Source of the DNA: an uncultured bacterium
GTDB lineage: Bacteria; Desulfobacterota; Binatia; HRBIN30
Direction of reading: 5' to 3'
Length of the DNA: 8,435 nt
NCBI GenBank assembly: GCA_937975525.1
Contig: CALJUJ010000650.1
Location: 1-8,435 of the forward strand
Positions 7,067 through 8,435 of the stretch are shown piece after piece (the first letter of the stretch is position 1; the number at the start of each line of letters is the position of its first letter). The notes beneath the pieces were generated by a model that saw nothing but the letters and a program-made list of their open reading frames with translations, was not told where the DNA came from and did no database searches. Made by a program: the position numbers and the translations under genes.

Positions 7067-7091
7067 AAAAGCGACCCCGGCGAAGCGGGTC
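7067..7091 (-). terminator. Possible weak intrinsic terminator at the end of galactokinase
   Basis: On the minus strand GACCC (its GA being part of the TGA stop codon) can pair with GGGTC across a 9-nt loop, followed by GC and then TTTT (7070-7067). The stem is only 5 bp and the T-run short, so partial termination or chance in GC-rich DNA are both possible. If real, it would separate galK expression from the three envelope genes downstream. Confidence 0.35.
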
Positions 7092-8435
7092 AGCGCCGAG
7101 TGACGTCGGCACCGCCCGAGGGTTGCAGTACGAAGCGCAGTTGATCGAGCTCCGCTCCGGCCCGCTCTCGGGGAGCGTAGAAGGTCTCGTCGAGCTCGGC
7201 GAGGAAGTCGGTCACGGTGGCCGTGGGCACGAGCGCGACGATGCAGCCGCCGAATCCCGCCCCGGTCAGGCGAGCTCCGAGCGCACCCGTCCGTAGCGCC
7301 GTGGTCACGAGCGCTTCGAGGGCGGCGCAGCTGATCTCATAGTCGTCGCGGCAGCTCGCGTGCGAGGCGTTCATGGCGGCCGCGAACGATTCGGTGTCGC
7401 CGGCGTGGAGCGCGGCTTCGGCCAGGTCGACGCGGCTCGCCTCCGTCAGGACATGGCGGGCGCGGGCGGCGAGGGCGAATCGGTTCTCGACGTCCGCGGG
7501 CAGGTCGACCGCGGCGCGGATGGCGGATCCCGGGGCGCCGGTGAGCGAGCCTAGCTGCTCGAGGGTTACCTCGGCGGCGGGCAGTACGGATTCGACCGCC
7601 GCGGCGACGGATGCGGTGGGCATGCCGAGCAGCTTGGGCAGGTCGCCCAGGAGGGGGGCGGCGGAATCGGACTCGCCGCGCAACAAACGGGCGGCGGCCC
7701 ATGCTGCGAGCCGACATTCGGCAACCCGGGTGTTGTAGGCCCGCTTGGCTCCTCCCGCCTTGTCGGCGTGGACCAAGCTGTGGGCGACGACGAAGCACGA
7801 CTCCGTCGGCAGCGGCACCGGACGCCAGCGCAGCGGACGGAAGTCGATGCGCAGTGCGTGGCCGGCCAGGCCCAGCAGGCTGATGGTCTGATCCATGCCG
7901 CCGCTGAGCGTGCCGACGTATTGCTCGGCGCGGGGCAGGATCTCGGCAAGGTCCGCGTGGGGTACGTCGACCTCGTTGGCCGCCAACAAGGCTAGGGCGC
8001 TGGCAACGACCAGCGCCGACGACGATGAGAGGCCGGCGCCGTCGGGCACGTCGCCATCGACGTAGAGATCGGCTCCGCGGCGCAGCCCACCGTCGAGATG
8101 GCGGCCGAGGCCCTGCGCCGCGGCCTTGACGTAGTTTCCCCAATCGCCGGCCGGGAAGGGCGCAATCGTATCGCCCAACGCGAAGCTGCGCGTTGCGAAG
8201 CGACCGCGATTGAGAAGATGGACTTCGCCATCGCTGCGGGCGACGCCGGCGATGGCGATGTCGCGGTCGATCGCCATGGGCATGACCGGAAAGCCGTTGT
8301 AGTCGGTGTGCTCGCCGATCAGGTTGACGCGACCGGGTGCGCGAGACACGAATTCCGGTTCGCGCCCGAGCGCATCTCGGGCGCGCGCGAGGACGACTTC
8401 GCGGCGCTTGCGCCTGACATCCGAATGCTGAGCAA
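7090..8435 (-). CDS. galK: Galactokinase, GALK2/Gal1-like GHMP kinase; 5' end outside window
   Basis: The frame is open from the right edge. Codons before the GTG at 8349 read ARDALGREPEF, typical galactokinase sequence just before VxRAPGRVN, so the true start lies beyond 8435 and GTG 8349 is internal. Seen, numbering from 8349: galactokinase signature GRVNLIGEHTDY (6-17); ATP-binding GHMP motif VPDGAGLSSSSA (101-112); GGMDQ with catalytic Asp153; ECRLAA (211-216); SCRDDYEISC (332-341); third GHMP motif LTGAGFGGC (361-369). It phosphorylates galactose at C1 with ATP in the cytosol, the first step of the Leloir pathway. Odd: at about 447 visible codons it is longer than E. coli GalK (382), and several blocks resemble human GALK2 (458 residues), an N-acetylgalactosamine kinase, so GalNAc is an alternative substrate. 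No other galactose gene is visible. The kinase call is sure, the sugar less so. Confidence 0.93.
   Translation of the reverse strand, partial: AQHSDVRRKRREVVLARARDALGREPEFVSRAPGRVNLIGEHTDYNGFPVMPMAIDRDIAIAGVARSDGEVHLLNRGRFATRSFALGDTIAPFPAGDWGNYVKAAAQGLGRHLDGGLRRGADLYVDGDVPDGAGLSSSSALVVASALALLAANEVDVPHADLAEILPRAEQYVGTLSGGMDQTISLLGLAGHALRIDFRPLRWRPVPLPTESCFVVAHSLVHADKAGGAKRAYNTRVAECRLAAWAAARLLRGESDSAAPLLGDLPKLLGMPTASVAAAVESVLPAAEVTLEQLGSLTGAPGSAIRAAVDLPADVENRFALAARARHVLTEASRVDLAEAALHAGDTESFAAAMNASHASCRDDYEISCAALEALVTTALRTGALGARLTGAGFGGCIVALVPTATVTDFLAELDETFYAPRERAGAELDQLRFVLQPSGGADVTRR

Noticed and set aside
6322..7296. Plus-strand open frame of 324 codons opposite the lipoprotein and the galK end
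   Set aside because: No ribosome binding site or recognisable domain, and it spans two minus-strand genes; such Asp/Val/Gly-rich antisense frames are common codon-bias artefacts.

Overview
The window is a dense, high-G+C (about two thirds by eye) bacterial chromosome segment with no RNA gene, CRISPR array, insertion sequence or prophage that I can see. A lipobox lipoprotein and a DUF945 (YdgA-type) envelope protein point to a Gram-negative, double-membrane organism. A WS/DGAT acyltransferase and a GALK2-like galactokinase suit a lipid-storing proteobacterial, myxococcal or related environmental lineage. I cannot name the organism.

Layout. Plus strand, 1-3893: an N-terminal-nucleophile hydrolase of the penicillin acylase family enters from the left edge and is interrupted by an in-frame TAG at 1621-1623. 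Its C-terminal part continues in the same frame to 2445. A wax ester synthase/diacylglycerol acyltransferase (2481-3893) follows 35 nt later with a good ribosome binding site. Minus strand, 8435-3904: a galactokinase leaves through the right edge, followed downstream by an unrecognised lipoprotein (7032-6202), a DUF945 protein (6178-4892) and a BASS/SBF sodium symporter (4842-3904). The two blocks converge with a gap of only 10 nt.

How the genes fit together. The acylase and WS/DGAT look co-transcribed. A possible link is release of fatty acids from an acyl-amide followed by their storage as wax ester or triacylglycerol, but this is inference. The three minus-strand envelope genes are close enough to be one transcript. 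GalK may be separated from them by a weak hairpin/T-run overlapping its stop codon.

Main points for a second look: (1) the amber codon sits where the acylase family usually has Gln, a single C-to-T change from CAG, with homology and frame intact on both sides; (2) the WS/DGAT has Asn-Cys where the family has its Asn-Asp motif; (3) the galactokinase resembles eukaryotic GALK2/Gal1 more than E. coli GalK; (4) the acylase N-terminus lacks the family GVPH motif, possibly because of two compensating indels. I found no convincing new multi-gene system; the rest is ordinary accessory metabolism and envelope genes.
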